From: an uncultured Pelagibacteraceae bacterium | Lineage (GTDB): Bacteria; Pseudomonadota; Alphaproteobacteria; Pelagibacterales; Pelagibacteraceae | Assembly: GCA_902619675.1 (NCBI GenBank) | Contig: CACNFA010000001.1 | Location: 1-64,000, forward strand | Length of the DNA: 64,000 nucleotides | Direction of reading: 5' to 3' | In this document: piece after piece, positions 32,998 through 44,682 of the stretch | How the letters are laid out: the number at the start of each line of letters is the position of its first letter | Numbering within the stretch: the first letter of the stretch is position 1 | Notes under the pieces: model-generated | The model's database searches: none | Told to the model about the DNA's origin: nothing | Seen by the model: the letters and a program-made list of their open reading frames with translations, nothing else | Program-made: the position numbers and the translations under genes

Positions 32998-35382
32998 CTA
33001 ATGAGTACTTATTTCCTCTTTAGTGCCACCTTTTTTTGTTATTTGGTTTACATCAACCCACTCTACTCTTTTAAGAGGTTTTGTTAGAGCCACTTTTAAA
33101 ACTTCATCAACGTTTTTAACTGGAATTATTTCCATTGATTTCAAAATAGTTTTTGGTACCTCTACAAGGTCTTTCTCATTTTCAATAGGTATTAAAACTT
33201 TCTTTATACCAGCTCTGTGTGCAGCCAAAAGTTTTTCTTTTAGACCTCCAATAGGCAACACTAAACCTCTTAAAGTAATTTCACCAGTCATAGCAACATT
33301 TTTGTTTACTGGTATCTCTGTTAAAGCAGAAATTATTGATGTTACCATTCCAATTCCTGCAGAAGGTCCGTCTTTTGGGGTTGCACCTTCTGGAACATGA
33401 ATATGAAAATCTTTTTTATCAAATACAGGAGGAATTACTCCATAGTCTAAGCTTTTCGATCTAATATACGACTTAGCTGCTTTAACTGACTCTTGCATGA
33501 CATCACCAAGCTTACCTGTAATTTGCATCTTGCCCTTACCAGGCATTACCACAGACTCAATTTTTAAAATTTCTCCTCCAACTTCGGTCCAAGCTAATCC
33601 AGTAACAACTCCAACACGATTTTCCTCTTCAATCTCACCATAATTAAATTTTTGTACTCCAAGTAAATCTTTTAAGTCTTTTTGATTAATTGGGTTGTTC
33701 ACTTTTTCCTTGTTATCTATTTTTTTAACCAACTTTCTTGCAATTTTTGAAATTTCTCTTTCAAGATTTCTTACGCCTGACTCTCTTGTATAATGTCTAA
33801 TAATTTTTCTATTAATATCTTCATCAATACTCCATTCTTCTTTTTTAAGACCATTATTTTTACTTTGATTGGGTATTAAAAATTTTTGAGAAATATTGAC
33901 TTTCTCATCCTCTGTATATCCTGATAATCTTATTACTTCCATTCTATCTAATAATGGAGGCAGTATGTTTAATGTGTTGGCAGTTGTTACAAACATAACA
34001 TCAGATAGATCATAATCAACTTCAAGATAATGATCATTAAATTCTTTATTTTGTTCTGGATCTAAAGCCTCCAATAAAGCTGAGGAAGGATCTCCTCTAT
34101 AATCATTGCCGACTTTATCTATTTCATCTAATAGAAAAAGTGGATTTTTTGTTCCAGCTTTTTTCATCATTTGAATTATTTTTCCAGGTAATGATCCGAT
34201 ATAAGTTCTTCTATGACCTCTAATTTCAGCCTCATCTCTTATACCTCCTAAAGAAATCCGTATAAATTTTCTATTAGTTGCTTTAGCAATTGATTTTCCT
34301 AAAGAAGTTTTACCAACTCCTGGTGGGCCAACAAGACACAATATTGGTCCTTTCATTTTTTGTATTCTTTTTTGAACTGCTAAAAATTCAATAATTCTCT
34401 CCTTTACTTTTTCTAAACCATAGTGATCCTCATCAAGAATTTTTTGGGCGTTTTTTAAATCTGTATTAATTTTTGATTTATTAGACCAGGGTAGCTCCGT
34501 CATCCAATCAAGGTAATTTCTTACGACTGTAGCCTCTGCGGACATAGGGCTCATAGATTTCAATTTTTTTAACTCAGATAAACATTTTTCTTTAGCAAAT
34601 TTTGGCATTTTGGCTTCGGTTATTGCTTTAGATAAGTTAGTCAACTCATCTTTGCCTTCATCTATTTCTCCAAGTTCCTTTTGAATTGCTTTTAATTGTT
34701 CGTTTAAATAGTACTCTCTTTGTGTTTTTTCCATTTGATTTTTAACTCTTCCACGAATTTTTTTCTCTACAGACAGTACACTTGTTTCTTTTTCAATAAT
34801 CCCGTGTATTTTTTCTAATCTTTTTTTTAGATCTATTATCTCTAATAATTCTTGTTTTTCAAAAATTTGAATGTTTAAATTTGCAGATAAGTTATTAGAG
34901 ATTTGCGATGCATTTTTTAAATGTTTAATGTTTCCAGATCCCTCGTTTAAATCTTTTTTACTGAGGACTTGCAATCTATCAAATTTTTTTATCAATCCTA
35001 GAGCTAGTTGATCAAGTTCAGCTGAGACATTTTGATCTTCAACAGTCTCAACTTCGCAAGTTAAATATTTTTCACTATTTTCATTATGTTTGACAATTTT
35101 TACTCTTTTTTCTCCCTCAACTAATACCTTTACTGTGCCGTCAGGTAGTTTTAGAAGTTGAAGAACTTTACTCAAACACCCGAATTGATAGAGATCTTTA
35201 CTATTTGGATCGTCAATTTCAGAATTTTTTTGAGTGACAAGAACAATTGATTTGTCAGATTTCATTACCTCTTGTAATGCTTTAATTGACTTTTCTCTTC
35301 CCACAAAAAGTGGGACTACCATTGATGGAAATATCACAATATCTCTAAGTGGTAATAATGGTTTAAGATAAGTTGTTTTCAT
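32998..35382 (-). CDS. lon: ATP-dependent protease La
   Basis: [35 protein letters not shown] catalytic Ser region. Confidence 0.98.
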   Translation of the reverse strand: MKTTYLKPLLPLRDIVIFPSMVVPLFVGREKSIKALQEVMKSDKSIVLVTQKNSEIDDPNSKDLYQFGCLSKVLQLLKLPDGTVKVLVEGEKRVKIVKHNENSEKYLTCEVETVEDQNVSAELDQLALGLIKKFDRLQVLSKKDLNEGSGNIKHLKNASQISNNLSANLNIQIFEKQELLEIIDLKKRLEKIHGIIEKETSVLSVEKKIRGRVKNQMEKTQREYYLNEQLKAIQKELGEIDEGKDELTNLSKAITEAKMPKFAKEKCLSELKKLKSMSPMSAEATVVRNYLDWMTELPWSNKSKINTDLKNAQKILDEDHYGLEKVKERIIEFLAVQKRIQKMKGPILCLVGPPGVGKTSLGKSIAKATNRKFIRISLGGIRDEAEIRGHRRTYIGSLPGKIIQMMKKAGTKNPLFLLDEIDKVGNDYRGDPSSALLEALDPEQNKEFNDHYLEVDYDLSDVMFVTTANTLNILPPLLDRMEVIRLSGYTEDEKVNISQKFLIPNQSKNNGLKKEEWSIDEDINRKIIRHYTRESGVRNLEREISKIARKLVKKIDNKEKVNNPINQKDLKDLLGVQKFNYGEIEEENRVGVVTGLAWTEVGGEILKIESVVMPGKGKMQITGKLGDVMQESVKAAKSYIRSKSLDYGVIPPVFDKKDFHIHVPEGATPKDGPSAGIGMVTSIISALTEIPVNKNVAMTGEITLRGLVLPIGGLKEKLLAAHRAGIKKVLIPIENEKDLVEVPKTILKSMEIIPVKNVDEVLKVALTKPLKRVEWVDVNQITKKGGTKEEISTH

Positions 35383-35432
35383 TAACTATTAATATCGCAA
35401 TTAATACAGTAATTTCAAGAAACAAATTTAAT

Positions 35433-36686
35433 CTATGCTACAGATGTTGATGTTTTTTTACCATATGTGACAATGGGTTCTGAATTGCCTTTGACTGCAG
35501 AACTGTCGACAGTAACTTTTTCCACATTTTCCATATCAGGCAATTCAAACATCGTTTTTAGAAGAATATTTTCCAATATAGATCTTAAACCTCTTGCTCC
35601 AGTTTTTTTAGCAATAGCCTTTTTAGCAATTTCTGTAATTGCATCATCTTTAAATTCAAGAACTACATTTTCAAATTCAAATAATCTTTGATATTGTTTT
35701 ATTAGAGAATTTTTTGGTTCTTTTAATATTTTTATTAATGAGCTTTCATCTAAATCATCTAAAGTTGCGATAATAGGCATCCTACCAATAAATTCAGGTA
35801 TTAATCCATATTTTATCAAATCTTCAGGTTCTAACATTTTCATAATTTCAGAGAGAGGTTGTTCCTTATAATTTTTTACATTTGCTCCAAATCCAATTGA
35901 ATTTCCTTTCCCTCTGTTATCAATTAATTTATCTAAGCCTGCGAAAGCTCCACCACAAATAAACAAAATGTTTGTGGTATCTACCTGTAAAAATTCTTGT
36001 TGAGGATGTTTCCTGCCACCCTGAGGAGGCACGCTTGCAATTGTTCCCTCCATAATCTTTAATAACGCTTGTTGAACTCCCTCACCTGAAACATCTCTTG
36101 TTATAGATGGGTTTTCAGATTTTCTACTTATTTTATCTACCTCGTCGATATACACGATACCCCTTTGCGCTTTTTCGACATTATAATCAGCCGATTGAAG
36201 TAATTTAAGAATAATATTTTCAACGTCCTCACCAACATATCCAGCTTCAGTTAAAGTTGTTGCATCAGCCATAGTAAAAGGGACATCTAATATTCTAGCT
36301 AGTGTTTGTGCCAAAAGAGTTTTTCCACATCCAGTAGGCCCAACTAATAAAATATTCGATTTAGAAAGTTCTACATCTTTATTATTTTTTGTTTCATGGT
36401 TTAATCTTTTATAATGATTATGAACTGCTACAGACAAAATTTCTTTAGCAAGTTTTTGGCCAATCACATAATCATCGAGCACATTGCATATTTCTTTAGG
36501 GGATGGAACTCCGTCTTGATGTTTTACTAGAGAACTTTTGTTTTCCTCTTTTATGATATCCATACATAACTCTACACACTCATCACAAATAAAAACTGTT
36601 GGACCAGCAATAAGTTTTCTAACTTCGTGCTGGCTTTTTCCGCAAAATGAACAATAAAGTATGTTTTTGTTATTTTTTTCTGACAT
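35433..36686 (-). CDS. clpX: ATP-dependent Clp protease ATP-binding subunit ClpX
   Basis: Zinc domain [11 protein letters not shown]...[27 protein letters not shown]. Confidence 0.98.
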   Translation of the reverse strand: MSEKNNKNILYCSFCGKSQHEVRKLIAGPTVFICDECVELCMDIIKEENKSSLVKHQDGVPSPKEICNVLDDYVIGQKLAKEILSVAVHNHYKRLNHETKNNKDVELSKSNILLVGPTGCGKTLLAQTLARILDVPFTMADATTLTEAGYVGEDVENIILKLLQSADYNVEKAQRGIVYIDEVDKISRKSENPSITRDVSGEGVQQALLKIMEGTIASVPPQGGRKHPQQEFLQVDTTNILFICGGAFAGLDKLIDNRGKGNSIGFGANVKNYKEQPLSEIMKMLEPEDLIKYGLIPEFIGRMPIIATLDDLDESSLIKILKEPKNSLIKQYQRLFEFENVVLEFKDDAITEIAKKAIAKKTGARGLRSILENILLKTMFELPDMENVEKVTVDSSAVKGNSEPIVTYGKKTSTSVA

Positions 36687-36765
36687 AACGAATCAATAGT
36701 CTATAATATAATCTCAAATAATTGCTTATCAAGTTGAAGTTGTACTAACTGCTATATCTTGTGCT

Positions 36766-37377
36766 TTATTTCCTTTTTTCCACAACAGAGTCTATAAGCC
36801 CAAATTTTTTGGCTTCCTCTGCGGTCATAAAGTTATCTCTTTCTAAAGCTATCGAAATTTCGTTTATGGATTTACCTGTATGCTTAGAATAAATCTTATT
36901 CAACCTTTCTTTTAATAACAAGATTTCTTTTGCATGAATTTGAATATCTGTTGCTTGGCCTTGAAATCCAGCTGACGGCTGATGGACCATAATTCTAGAA
37001 TTAGGTAAAGAATATCTTTTTCCTTTTTCACCAGCAGCTAATAAAAAAGAGCCCATAGAAGAAGCTTGACCAATACATAAAGTAGATACAGGAGAATTAA
37101 TATATTGCATTGTATCATATATACCTAGGCCTGCTGTCACTAAACCACCCGGGCTGTTAATATAAAAATTTATTTCTTTATTAGGGTTCTCAGACTCTAA
37201 AAACAATAGTTGGGCTGTAACTAATGAGGCAACCGCGTCATTAACTGGACCTACTAAAAAAACTATTCTCTCTTTTAATAGCCTTGAGTAAATGTCGTAA
37301 GCTCTCTCGCCCTTGCTTGTCTGTTCCACAACCATAGGAATTAGACTATTCATTTTTTCTTCAAAATCGCGACTCAT
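36766..37377 (-). CDS. clpP: ATP-dependent Clp protease proteolytic subunit
   Basis: [44 protein letters not shown]. Confidence 0.98.
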   Translation of the reverse strand: MSRDFEEKMNSLIPMVVEQTSKGERAYDIYSRLLKERIVFLVGPVNDAVASLVTAQLLFLESENPNKEINFYINSPGGLVTAGLGIYDTMQYINSPVSTLCIGQASSMGSFLLAAGEKGKRYSLPNSRIMVHQPSAGFQGQATDIQIHAKEILLLKERLNKIYSKHTGKSINEISIALERDNFMTAEEAKKFGLIDSVVEKRK

Positions 37378-37398
37378 ATTTGTTTATACAACTATTGA

Positions 37399-38772
37399 TT
37401 ACTTTTTACTAATTTTTTTTGGTTTAGTTTTTTGTCTCTCGGAAGATTTAGGTTTTAAATTCTGGTTATTTTCTATATTTGGTTTATTAAAATCAGCAAT
37501 TATTTTTTCTGCCTCTTTAGTTTCTATTTCTTTAGAATTAATTTTAATTTTTGTTTTAATTAAATTAATAATTTTTTCCTCATATAACGAGCCTTTCAAG
37601 CTTTGAGTAGCACTAGGGTTTTTTTTGTAATAATCTAGGATCATTTTTTCTTGTCCAGGCATACCTTTAATTTGCTTTTGAATCTCTGCCTGGATCTCCT
37701 CATTTGAAATTTTTAAATTATTTTTTTCCCCAATTTCATTTAAAATTAGTCCAAGTTTTATTCTCGATTTAGCAATTTTTTCATTTTTTTCTTTATATTT
37801 TTCTCTATCTTCAGGTTTTAAATTTCTTGTCATTAAATCAATTTCTTGTTCAATTAAATTTATTGGTAGATCTAATACATAATTTTTCTCTATTTGGTCC
37901 AAAATTTCTTTTTTTGTAATTGAACTTAAAGCTTGAGAATATTGACTTGAAATTTGTTTTTCTACTAAAGATTTAAGATCAGAAAGATCTTTAGCACCCA
38001 TCATTTTTGCAAAGTTATCATCAATAATGCTTTTTTTAGATTTTTTAAGACTTAAAATTTTACATTCAAAAATCGTTTTTTTATTAGCTAATTCTTTTTT
38101 GGGATGGTTTGCAGGTAAAATTGCATTGACAATCTTTATTTCTCCTTTTTTTACTCCAACTAATTGTTCATCAAATCCTTTTAAAAACAGATCTTTTCCT
38201 AGCTCTATTTGAACTTTTTTTCCCTCGCTTCCATCAAATTTACTTCCATCGATAGTAGCAGAATAATCAAAAGTTACTTGATCACCGATAATTGATTTTT
38301 CATTATCTTTTTTATCTTCGAACTGCTTATTTTGCTCAGAAATTTCTTTTAGTTTATTTTCAATTATTTTTTTTTCAATCTTTATCTTGTATTCGTTTGC
38401 TTTAAATTTGTTTAAGGGTTTTAGTTCAATATTCGGCAAACAATCTATTTGTAATTCATAATTTAGATCTTTACCCTCGCCAAATTGTTTTAAATCTATT
38501 TTGGGTTGACCTGCTATTTTTAATTTTTTTTCTGAGATAGCTTTATTTGAGGTCTCTCTTAAAACTTTATCTATCACTTCTCCATAAATTGATTTTCCAA
38601 ATTGACTTTTTATAACTGATGGAGGAACCTTTCCAGGTCTAAAACCTCTAATAGCTACTTCTTTTTGTAGCTCTGAAAGTCTTTCGTCTATTTTTTGTTG
38701 AATTGTTTTTTTATCAACTACAATTGTCAAGGTAGTTCTTAAGCCTCTTTTTTTTTGAACTTCAATTTTCAT
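37399..38772 (-). CDS. tig: trigger factor (start corrected to MKIEVQKK at 38772)
   Basis: IRGFRPGKVPPSVIKSQFGKSIYGEV; GDQVTFDYSATIDGSKFDGSEG FKBP domain; the listed ORF start at 38823 lies inside tRNA-Leu. Confidence 0.93.
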   Translation of the reverse strand: MKIEVQKKRGLRTTLTIVVDKKTIQQKIDERLSELQKEVAIRGFRPGKVPPSVIKSQFGKSIYGEVIDKVLRETSNKAISEKKLKIAGQPKIDLKQFGEGKDLNYELQIDCLPNIELKPLNKFKANEYKIKIEKKIIENKLKEISEQNKQFEDKKDNEKSIIGDQVTFDYSATIDGSKFDGSEGKKVQIELGKDLFLKGFDEQLVGVKKGEIKIVNAILPANHPKKELANKKTIFECKILSLKKSKKSIIDDNFAKMMGAKDLSDLKSLVEKQISSQYSQALSSITKKEILDQIEKNYVLDLPINLIEQEIDLMTRNLKPEDREKYKEKNEKIAKSRIKLGLILNEIGEKNNLKISNEEIQAEIQKQIKGMPGQEKMILDYYKKNPSATQSLKGSLYEEKIINLIKTKIKINSKEIETKEAEKIIADFNKPNIENNQNLKPKSSERQKTKPKKISKK

Positions 38773-38781
38773 ATTTATTTT

Positions 38782-38866
38782 TGGTGGGCAAGAAGAGACT
38801 CGAACTCTTAAGCCTTGCGGCACTGGTTTCTAAGACCAGCGCGTATACCAATTCCGCCACTTGCCC
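38782..38866 (-). tRNA. tRNA-Leu (anticodon TAG), CCA encoded
   Basis: Reverse complement GGGCAAGTGGCGGAATTGGTATACGCGCTGGTCTTAGAAACCAGTGCCGCAAGGC...GAGTTCGAGTCTC...TTGCCCACCA, long variable arm. Confidence 0.95.
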
Positions 38867-38892
38867 AATTAATCGTTGTTTTATATATCAAT

Positions 38893-39954
38893 TTAATTTT
38901 TTGTTAAACGGTAAAGTCTAGAATAAATTATCATGTAAATTAACAATAAGGTAAAGAACCAATATTTACTTAATGTAGGATTTTCAGATAAATACAACCC
39001 AGGCATTATAAGAATAAAATAAATTAAATTTATTATTAGTGAATTTAAATAATTTCCATTTATATTTCCATAAATTTTTGAAATTCTATAAAAACTTAGC
39101 ATGTGTAAATGTTTATTGTCTGGATATATAGGTGATTTTTTTTGTAAGATTTTTCTAAAAAAAGAGAAAAAAACTTCAAAAAAAAGATAAAACAAAAGTG
39201 TACAAAAGAAAAATGAAGAAATATTTGGATTTAAGTTATTAGTAATAATTGTATTTAAACCTATTAAAGCTCCTAGTGTATATGCTCCGCTATCCCCAAG
39301 AAAAATTTTGGCCTTTGGAAAATTAAATAATAAAAATGATAATAAAATTATAATTTGCGAAATTAACAAAATTGAAAATTCTGTATTTCCAGAATTCATA
39401 TTTATATATGTCAATATTATATTAATTATAATCAAATTAATTGTTAAAAGACCATTAAAACCATCGATTAAATTAGCTCCATTTATTACAAACAAAAAAC
39501 ATATTAAAACAAATATTGATGAAAATATATGGCTCGCCATTAAATTAATTAAAAACGGTATGTCGATATTAAAAATTTTTATTGGCAGGATGTAAATAGA
39601 TGTAAAAAGTAATAATATCATGATTATCAATCTTTTTAATGGTTGTAAGTTAATTCTCAAATCTTCTAAAAAACCAATTAAGAACATCGAAAAGCTGACA
39701 AATATATAATCATACAAAATTTTTGAGTAAAGCAGATTGTAGATTATAAAAAAGATACTTAGAGAAAAAAGTATGGCTAATCCTCCACTCCGAGTGACGG
39801 GTAAATCATGAAAAGCTTGAGGTTTAGAGAAATCTCTATCAAGCAAAACACCGTTTTTAATTTTATCGGAATACTTGCTTATTAACAAAAAAATGAAAAA
39901 ACTTATCAAGGCAAAAATCGACAAAAAACTTGCTTCGATTGACTCTGTTCCCAT
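38893..39954 (-). CDS. glycosyltransferase family 4 / MraY-WecA-like phospho-sugar transferase
   Basis: PVTRSGGLAILFSL; NGANLIDGFNGLLTIN; IFLGDSGAYTLGALIG; multiple TM segments. Confidence 0.85.
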   Translation of the reverse strand: MGTESIEASFLSIFALISFFIFLLISKYSDKIKNGVLLDRDFSKPQAFHDLPVTRSGGLAILFSLSIFFIIYNLLYSKILYDYIFVSFSMFLIGFLEDLRINLQPLKRLIIMILLLFTSIYILPIKIFNIDIPFLINLMASHIFSSIFVLICFLFVINGANLIDGFNGLLTINLIIINIILTYINMNSGNTEFSILLISQIIILLSFLLFNFPKAKIFLGDSGAYTLGALIGLNTIITNNLNPNISSFFFCTLLFYLFFEVFFSFFRKILQKKSPIYPDNKHLHMLSFYRISKIYGNINGNYLNSLIINLIYFILIMPGLYLSENPTLSKYWFFTLLLIYMIIYSRLYRLTKN

Positions 39955-40842
39955 TTAATTAACGCTTCCTTTATTATTTTTTTTAAATATATAAATTCCA
40001 ATCAGAATTATAACTAATGAAACCAAAACTCTCCATGTAATAATTTCATCCATTAAAAAATATCCAAAAATAATTCCAAAAATTGGAATTAAATATGCTA
40101 CCTGAGTTTGAAAAACCAAGCCATTAACAGTCAATATTCTAAATCTAATTAACCACGCTAGACCAGTAGCTATTGTGCCTAAGTACAATAAAGATAAAGT
40201 TGAAGCAAAAGTAGGGTCAGAATTCCAAGGTGTTTCAATAATTAAAGAGAACGGAAGTAAAAAGATGACAGACCATAAAGTTGTTGAGGTTGTAACATTT
40301 TCATTTTTTTCTTTTCTTAACTTCAATGTTAATAAACCCCCAATACAATAAAATGTTGATCCTAAAATTGTAATTAACGCATAAACATAATTTTCACTAT
40401 TTATTATTACTTTATCGAAAAATAGAAGAACTATTCCACTAAAACCAATTAAAACGCCTATGGATTTAAAAAAAGAGAGTTTTTCATCCTTTGTGAAAAT
40501 GTGTGCTAAAATCGATCCACTCAGCGGGGTGGTGCTCATTAGTATTGCCGCCAGATAACTATTAATTTTAGATGTTCCAATAGCAATTAAGACAAAAGGT
40601 ATAGCTATATTACATAAGCCAATAATTGCGTACCACTTCCAATTTTTGCTGAACGCCTCAATTTTTATTCCACTTATTTTACAAAGTATTAGAAGAGGTA
40701 TGCTTGCAAAAATAACTCTTACAAGAGCTAACGTTATTGGTTCATAAGAGTAAGTAGCAATCTTGATATTAAAGAAAGATGATCCCCAGATTACTGCTAA
40801 TAGAATTAATAGTGATAAATCAAAGGTATTTGCTTCTCTCAT
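39955..40842 (-). CDS. EamA-family (DMT) transporter
   Basis: Ten hydrophobic segments in two repeats; AVIWGSSFFNIKIA; LGTIATGLAWLIRFRIL. Confidence 0.85.
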   Translation of the reverse strand: MREANTFDLSLLILLAVIWGSSFFNIKIATYSYEPITLALVRVIFASIPLLILCKISGIKIEAFSKNWKWYAIIGLCNIAIPFVLIAIGTSKINSYLAAILMSTTPLSGSILAHIFTKDEKLSFFKSIGVLIGFSGIVLLFFDKVIINSENYVYALITILGSTFYCIGGLLTLKLRKEKNENVTTSTTLWSVIFLLPFSLIIETPWNSDPTFASTLSLLYLGTIATGLAWLIRFRILTVNGLVFQTQVAYLIPIFGIIFGYFLMDEIITWRVLVSLVIILIGIYIFKKNNKGSVN

Positions 40843-40970
40843 TTCAAGTTTAAATTGTATGTATGTGATAAATGCATAGCTGATATATATTTTTAATTAT
40901 ACTATAAAAGAGTTCCTTATATATGTTCGGGACAATTTTAAAAACTTATATTATTTACTAAAGGAGCAAA

Positions 40971-42377
40971 ATGAGTTCAAAAAACATCCTAAAGCTTATG
41001 AAAGATAAGCAAGTTGAGTTTGTTGACCTAAGATTTACAGATCCAAAAGGTAAACTCCAGCACTTAACTATGGATGCAACAGTTGTGGATGAAGATATGC
41101 TCGATAAAGGAGTGTTTTTTGATGGGTCATCTATCGCTGGATGGAAAGCAATTAATGAGTCAGACATGATTTTAAAACCTGATTTAGAAAAACCCATAAT
41201 CGATCCTTTTAATTCTCACACAACACTTAATATATTTTGCGATATTTTAGATGCTGTTAAAAAAGATCCTTACGAAAGAGATCCAAGAGGCACAGCTAAA
41301 AAAGCCGAGGCTTATCTTAAAAAAACTGGTATTGGCGATAAATCTTATTTTGGGCCTGAGCCTGAGTTTTTTGTTTTCGATGATGTAAGATACAAAAACG
41401 ATATGAATGAAACTAGCTTCAATATTGATAGCTCTGAAGGCCCTTACAACACAGGAAAAAAGTACGAAAATGGTAACATGGGCCATAGACCTGGAGTTAA
41501 AGGAGGATATTTCCCAGTTCCTCCAGTAGACAGCGCACAAGATATGCGAGGAGAATACCTTAAAGCACTCAAAGATATGGGTGTTAAAGTGGAGAAACAT
41601 CATCATGAAGTAGCTCCAAGTCAACATGAATTAGGAATGTATTTTGGAACATTAACAAATCAAGCTGATAACGTGCAACTATATAAATATGCTGTACAAA
41701 TGGTAACGCATTCGTTTGGCAAAACGGCTACATTTATGCCTAAACCTGTAAAAGGAGATAATGGCTCAGGTATGCATTGCCATCAATCTATTTGGAAGGG
41801 TAGCACTCCATTATTTATGGGAAAAGAATATGCTGGCTTATCTAAGGAAGCGCTATATTATATTGGTGGAATTTTAAAACATGCTAGAGCTATAAATGCG
41901 TTCGCTAACGCTACTACAAATAGCTATAAAAGACTAATACCTGGTTTTGAAGCACCTGTAATATTAGCCTATTCTGCTAGAAATAGATCGGCTTCTTGCA
42001 GAATACCAGTGATAATGAACCCTAAGGCAGCAAGAATGGAAATAAGATTCCCAGATGCAGCAGGAAATCCTTACTTAACATTTGCATCAATGTTAATGGC
42101 TGGTTTAGACGGTATTAAAAACAAAATTGACCCTGGAAAGCCTTTTGATCAGGATCTTTATTCATTATCTGAAGATGAAGTAAAAAAACTTCCAACAGTT
42201 TGTGGATCATTAAGAGAAGCTATGCAAAATCTTGATAAAGATAGAAAATTTTTAACAGAGGGCGGAGTATTTACTGATGATCAAATCGACGCCTATATTG
42301 AGTTAAAATTTCAAGAGATTTATAACTTTGAACACACGCCTCATCCAATCGAGTTTGAGATGTATTATAGCGGTTAA
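40971..42377 (+). CDS. glnA: type I glutamine synthetase
   Basis: FDGSSIAGWKAINESDM; GSGMHCHQSIWKG; RIPVIMNPKAARMEIRFPDAAGNPYL; AGGAG Shine-Dalgarno upstream. Confidence 0.98.
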   Translation: MSSKNILKLMKDKQVEFVDLRFTDPKGKLQHLTMDATVVDEDMLDKGVFFDGSSIAGWKAINESDMILKPDLEKPIIDPFNSHTTLNIFCDILDAVKKDPYERDPRGTAKKAEAYLKKTGIGDKSYFGPEPEFFVFDDVRYKNDMNETSFNIDSSEGPYNTGKKYENGNMGHRPGVKGGYFPVPPVDSAQDMRGEYLKALKDMGVKVEKHHHEVAPSQHELGMYFGTLTNQADNVQLYKYAVQMVTHSFGKTATFMPKPVKGDNGSGMHCHQSIWKGSTPLFMGKEYAGLSKEALYYIGGILKHARAINAFANATTNSYKRLIPGFEAPVILAYSARNRSASCRIPVIMNPKAARMEIRFPDAAGNPYLTFASMLMAGLDGIKNKIDPGKPFDQDLYSLSEDEVKKLPTVCGSLREAMQNLDKDRKFLTEGGVFTDDQIDAYIELKFQEIYNFEHTPHPIEFEMYYSG

Positions 42378-42709
42378 ACTTTAAAAGACTCCCCGCATCC
42401 ACACCTTTCTGTTTCATTCGGGTTTTTAAAGATAAACTGTGAGGAAAATTTTTCTTGTTTATAATCCATTTCAGTACCCAACAAGTACATTATTGCTTTT
42501 GGATCTATAAGCACCTTAACTCCTTTATCTTCAATCACCTCTTCATTAGGTTTAATTTCTCTCGCGTATTCCATGACATATGACATGCCTGCACATCCTC
42601 CAGTTTTTACACCTATTCTTACGCCTATCGCTGAGTCCTCAGCCTTAGACATTATATATTTTATTCTATCTGCGGCGTTATTACTTAATCTAATAATTTG
42701 TTTACTCAT
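42374..42709 (-). CDS. A-type Fe-S carrier (IscA/SufA/ErpA family)
   Basis: KTGGCAGMSYVMEYA ... CGCGESF: three conserved Cys. Confidence 0.9.
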   Translation of the reverse strand: MSKQIIRLSNNAADRIKYIMSKAEDSAIGVRIGVKTGGCAGMSYVMEYAREIKPNEEVIEDKGVKVLIDPKAIMYLLGTEMDYKQEKFSSQFIFKNPNETERCGCGESFKV

Positions 42710-43008
42710 AAATTTAATTCAATTTTAGCAGCTTCAGACATTTTGTCTTTTGTCCAGGGAGGATCCCATACTATTTTAAGTTCAACATCCTCAATTCCCT
42801 CAATCTTTAATATATTCTCTTTAACTGAATTAGGCAAACTTTCAGCAACAGGGCAATTTGGTGAAGTTAAGGTCATTTCTATTAAAACTTTTTTATCATT
42901 TTGAACCTCAATTTTATAAATTAATCCTAATTCATAGATATCAACTGGAATTTCTGGATCATAAATTTTTTTTATTTCTTTAATTATATTATCTTTTATT
43001 CCCGTCAT
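42706..43008 (-). CDS. DUF59/MIP18 family Fe-S assembly protein (SufT-like)
   Basis: IYDPEIPVDIYELGLIYKIEV; LTSPNCPVAESLP. Confidence 0.88.
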   Translation of the reverse strand: MTGIKDNIIKEIKKIYDPEIPVDIYELGLIYKIEVQNDKKVLIEMTLTSPNCPVAESLPNSVKENILKIEGIEDVELKIVWDPPWTKDKMSEAAKIELNL

Positions 43009-43009
43009 T

Positions 43010-43453
43010 TTATTTTTTTTTTTCTATAGCTGATAATAATGTATGCCAAGCCATCGTAGCACATTTTATCCTCATAGGAAATTCTTGAACGCCAGATAGT
43101 GAAGATATAGTCGTTATTTGATTTTCCGATAAACTATTAAGAGTTATTTTTGATTTATTTTTTAACATACTCAAAAAATCATCTGTTAATTTTCTTGAAA
43201 AATTAAGATCTTTACCTTTCAATGTGTCAGTAAGAATCGAGGCTGAAGCTAAAGATATTGCGCACCCCTCGCCCTCAAAACTTAAAGCTGAAATATTTTT
43301 ATCTTGTTCTAATTTTAAAAATATATGTACTTTGTCACCACATAGTGGATTATGTGCTTTCGCATCATGGTTATAGCCCTCGCATTTTCCTTTATTCCTA
43401 GGATTTTTTGCGTGATCTAAAATAATCTCTTGATATAATTCTTTTAGATCCAT
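43010..43453 (-). CDS. sufU: SufU-type NifU-like Fe-S assembly protein
   Basis: HAKNPRNKG, NPLCGD, GEGCAISLASASILTD, RIKCATMAWHTL. Confidence 0.88.
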   Translation of the reverse strand: MDLKELYQEIILDHAKNPRNKGKCEGYNHDAKAHNPLCGDKVHIFLKLEQDKNISALSFEGEGCAISLASASILTDTLKGKDLNFSRKLTDDFLSMLKNKSKITLNSLSENQITTISSLSGVQEFPMRIKCATMAWHTLLSAIEKKK

Positions 43454-44682
43454 TAAACCTCAAACACTTTCTTGCATTTATTTATTGACTCACATAAAAC
43501 ATCCACATCTTCTTTTGTGTTATAAACTCCAATTGAAGCTCTTGCAGACGCAGGAATTCCTAACTTATCATGCAAAATTTGACAACAGTGATGTCCTGCT
43601 CTTATTGCAACTCCATCATCATCTAAAATTGTAGCTATATCATGCGGGTGAATTCCTTTAATCGTAAATGACATAATTGATGCTCTATTTTTTGGATTGC
43701 CAATTAAGCTAACAGAGTTATCTTTTCGTAATTTTTCTAAACCGTACTCCAATATCTGCCTTTCATGGTTTTCAATGTTTTTAATACCTAGGTCTTGAAT
43801 AAATTCAATGGACTTCGCAAAAGCTACTACCTCTGCTGTTTGCATTGTACCTGCCTCAAATTTGGTAGGCGAGTCTGCGTAGGATATTTTGTCTTTTTTT
43901 ACTTCGCTTATCATTCCTCCACCACCTTGATAGGGTGGTAATTCATCAACCCATTTTTTTTTAGCATAAAGAATACCAAGTCCATTTGGTCCGTACATTT
44001 TATGACAAGAAATTGCATAAAAATCACATTCTAATTCTTGCACATCTAGAAATGAATGTGGGGCACCTTGCGTCCCATCAATCAATACTGGAATATTTTT
44101 TGTTTTGGCTAAGTCAATAATTTTTTTTACAGGCATGATTGTACCAGTTACATTTGATATGTGAGTAAAAGCAATCATTTTAGTTTTCTTGGTGATCTGT
44201 TTTTTAAATTCGTTAATATCTATTTCTCCTTTATCGTTTACTGAAGCAAATTTTATTACTGCATCCTTTCTTTTTCTTAAATAATGCCAAGGAACATAAT
44301 TTGAATGATGTTCAAGTTCAGTGACAAGAATTTCATCGCCATTATTAATAAATTTCTCTCCATAAGTATTAGCTACTAAATTGATTGCTTCTGTAGCACC
44401 TTTAGTAAAAATTATTTCCTCTCTATGTTTGGCATTAATATAAGATTTGACTATATCTCTTGTTTCTTCGAACTTATTAGTTGCTTTCACTGCTAGCGTA
44501 TGTACGCTTCTTCCGACATTTGAAAATTCAGTTTCATAAAATCTCGATATTTCATCAATAACTATTTTTGGTTTTTGTGAAGAATTTGCACTATCTAGGT
44601 AAATTAAAGGTTTGCCCTTAATTTTTTGTTTAAAAATTGGAAATTTTGATTTTATATTATTAAATTCCATTGACCTGCTCAT
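43453..44682 (-). CDS. sufS: cysteine desulfurase
   Basis: YLDSANSSQKPKIV; SCHKMYGPNGLGILYAKK; RAGHHCCQILH. Confidence 0.96.
   Translation of the reverse strand: MSRSMEFNNIKSKFPIFKQKIKGKPLIYLDSANSSQKPKIVIDEISRFYETEFSNVGRSVHTLAVKATNKFEETRDIVKSYINAKHREEIIFTKGATEAINLVANTYGEKFINNGDEILVTELEHHSNYVPWHYLRKRKDAVIKFASVNDKGEIDINEFKKQITKKTKMIAFTHISNVTGTIMPVKKIIDLAKTKNIPVLIDGTQGAPHSFLDVQELECDFYAISCHKMYGPNGLGILYAKKKWVDELPPYQGGGGMISEVKKDKISYADSPTKFEAGTMQTAEVVAFAKSIEFIQDLGIKNIENHERQILEYGLEKLRKDNSVSLIGNPKNRASIMSFTIKGIHPHDIATILDDDGVAIRAGHHCCQILHDKLGIPASARASIGVYNTKEDVDVLCESINKCKKVFEV

Noticed and set aside
40843-40970. Riboswitch or NtrC site upstream of glnA
   Set aside because: The 128-nt leader has no GCAC-N-GTGC site and no convincing stem array by eye; only a good Shine-Dalgarno (AGGAG) and a TATACT-like -10 are visible.
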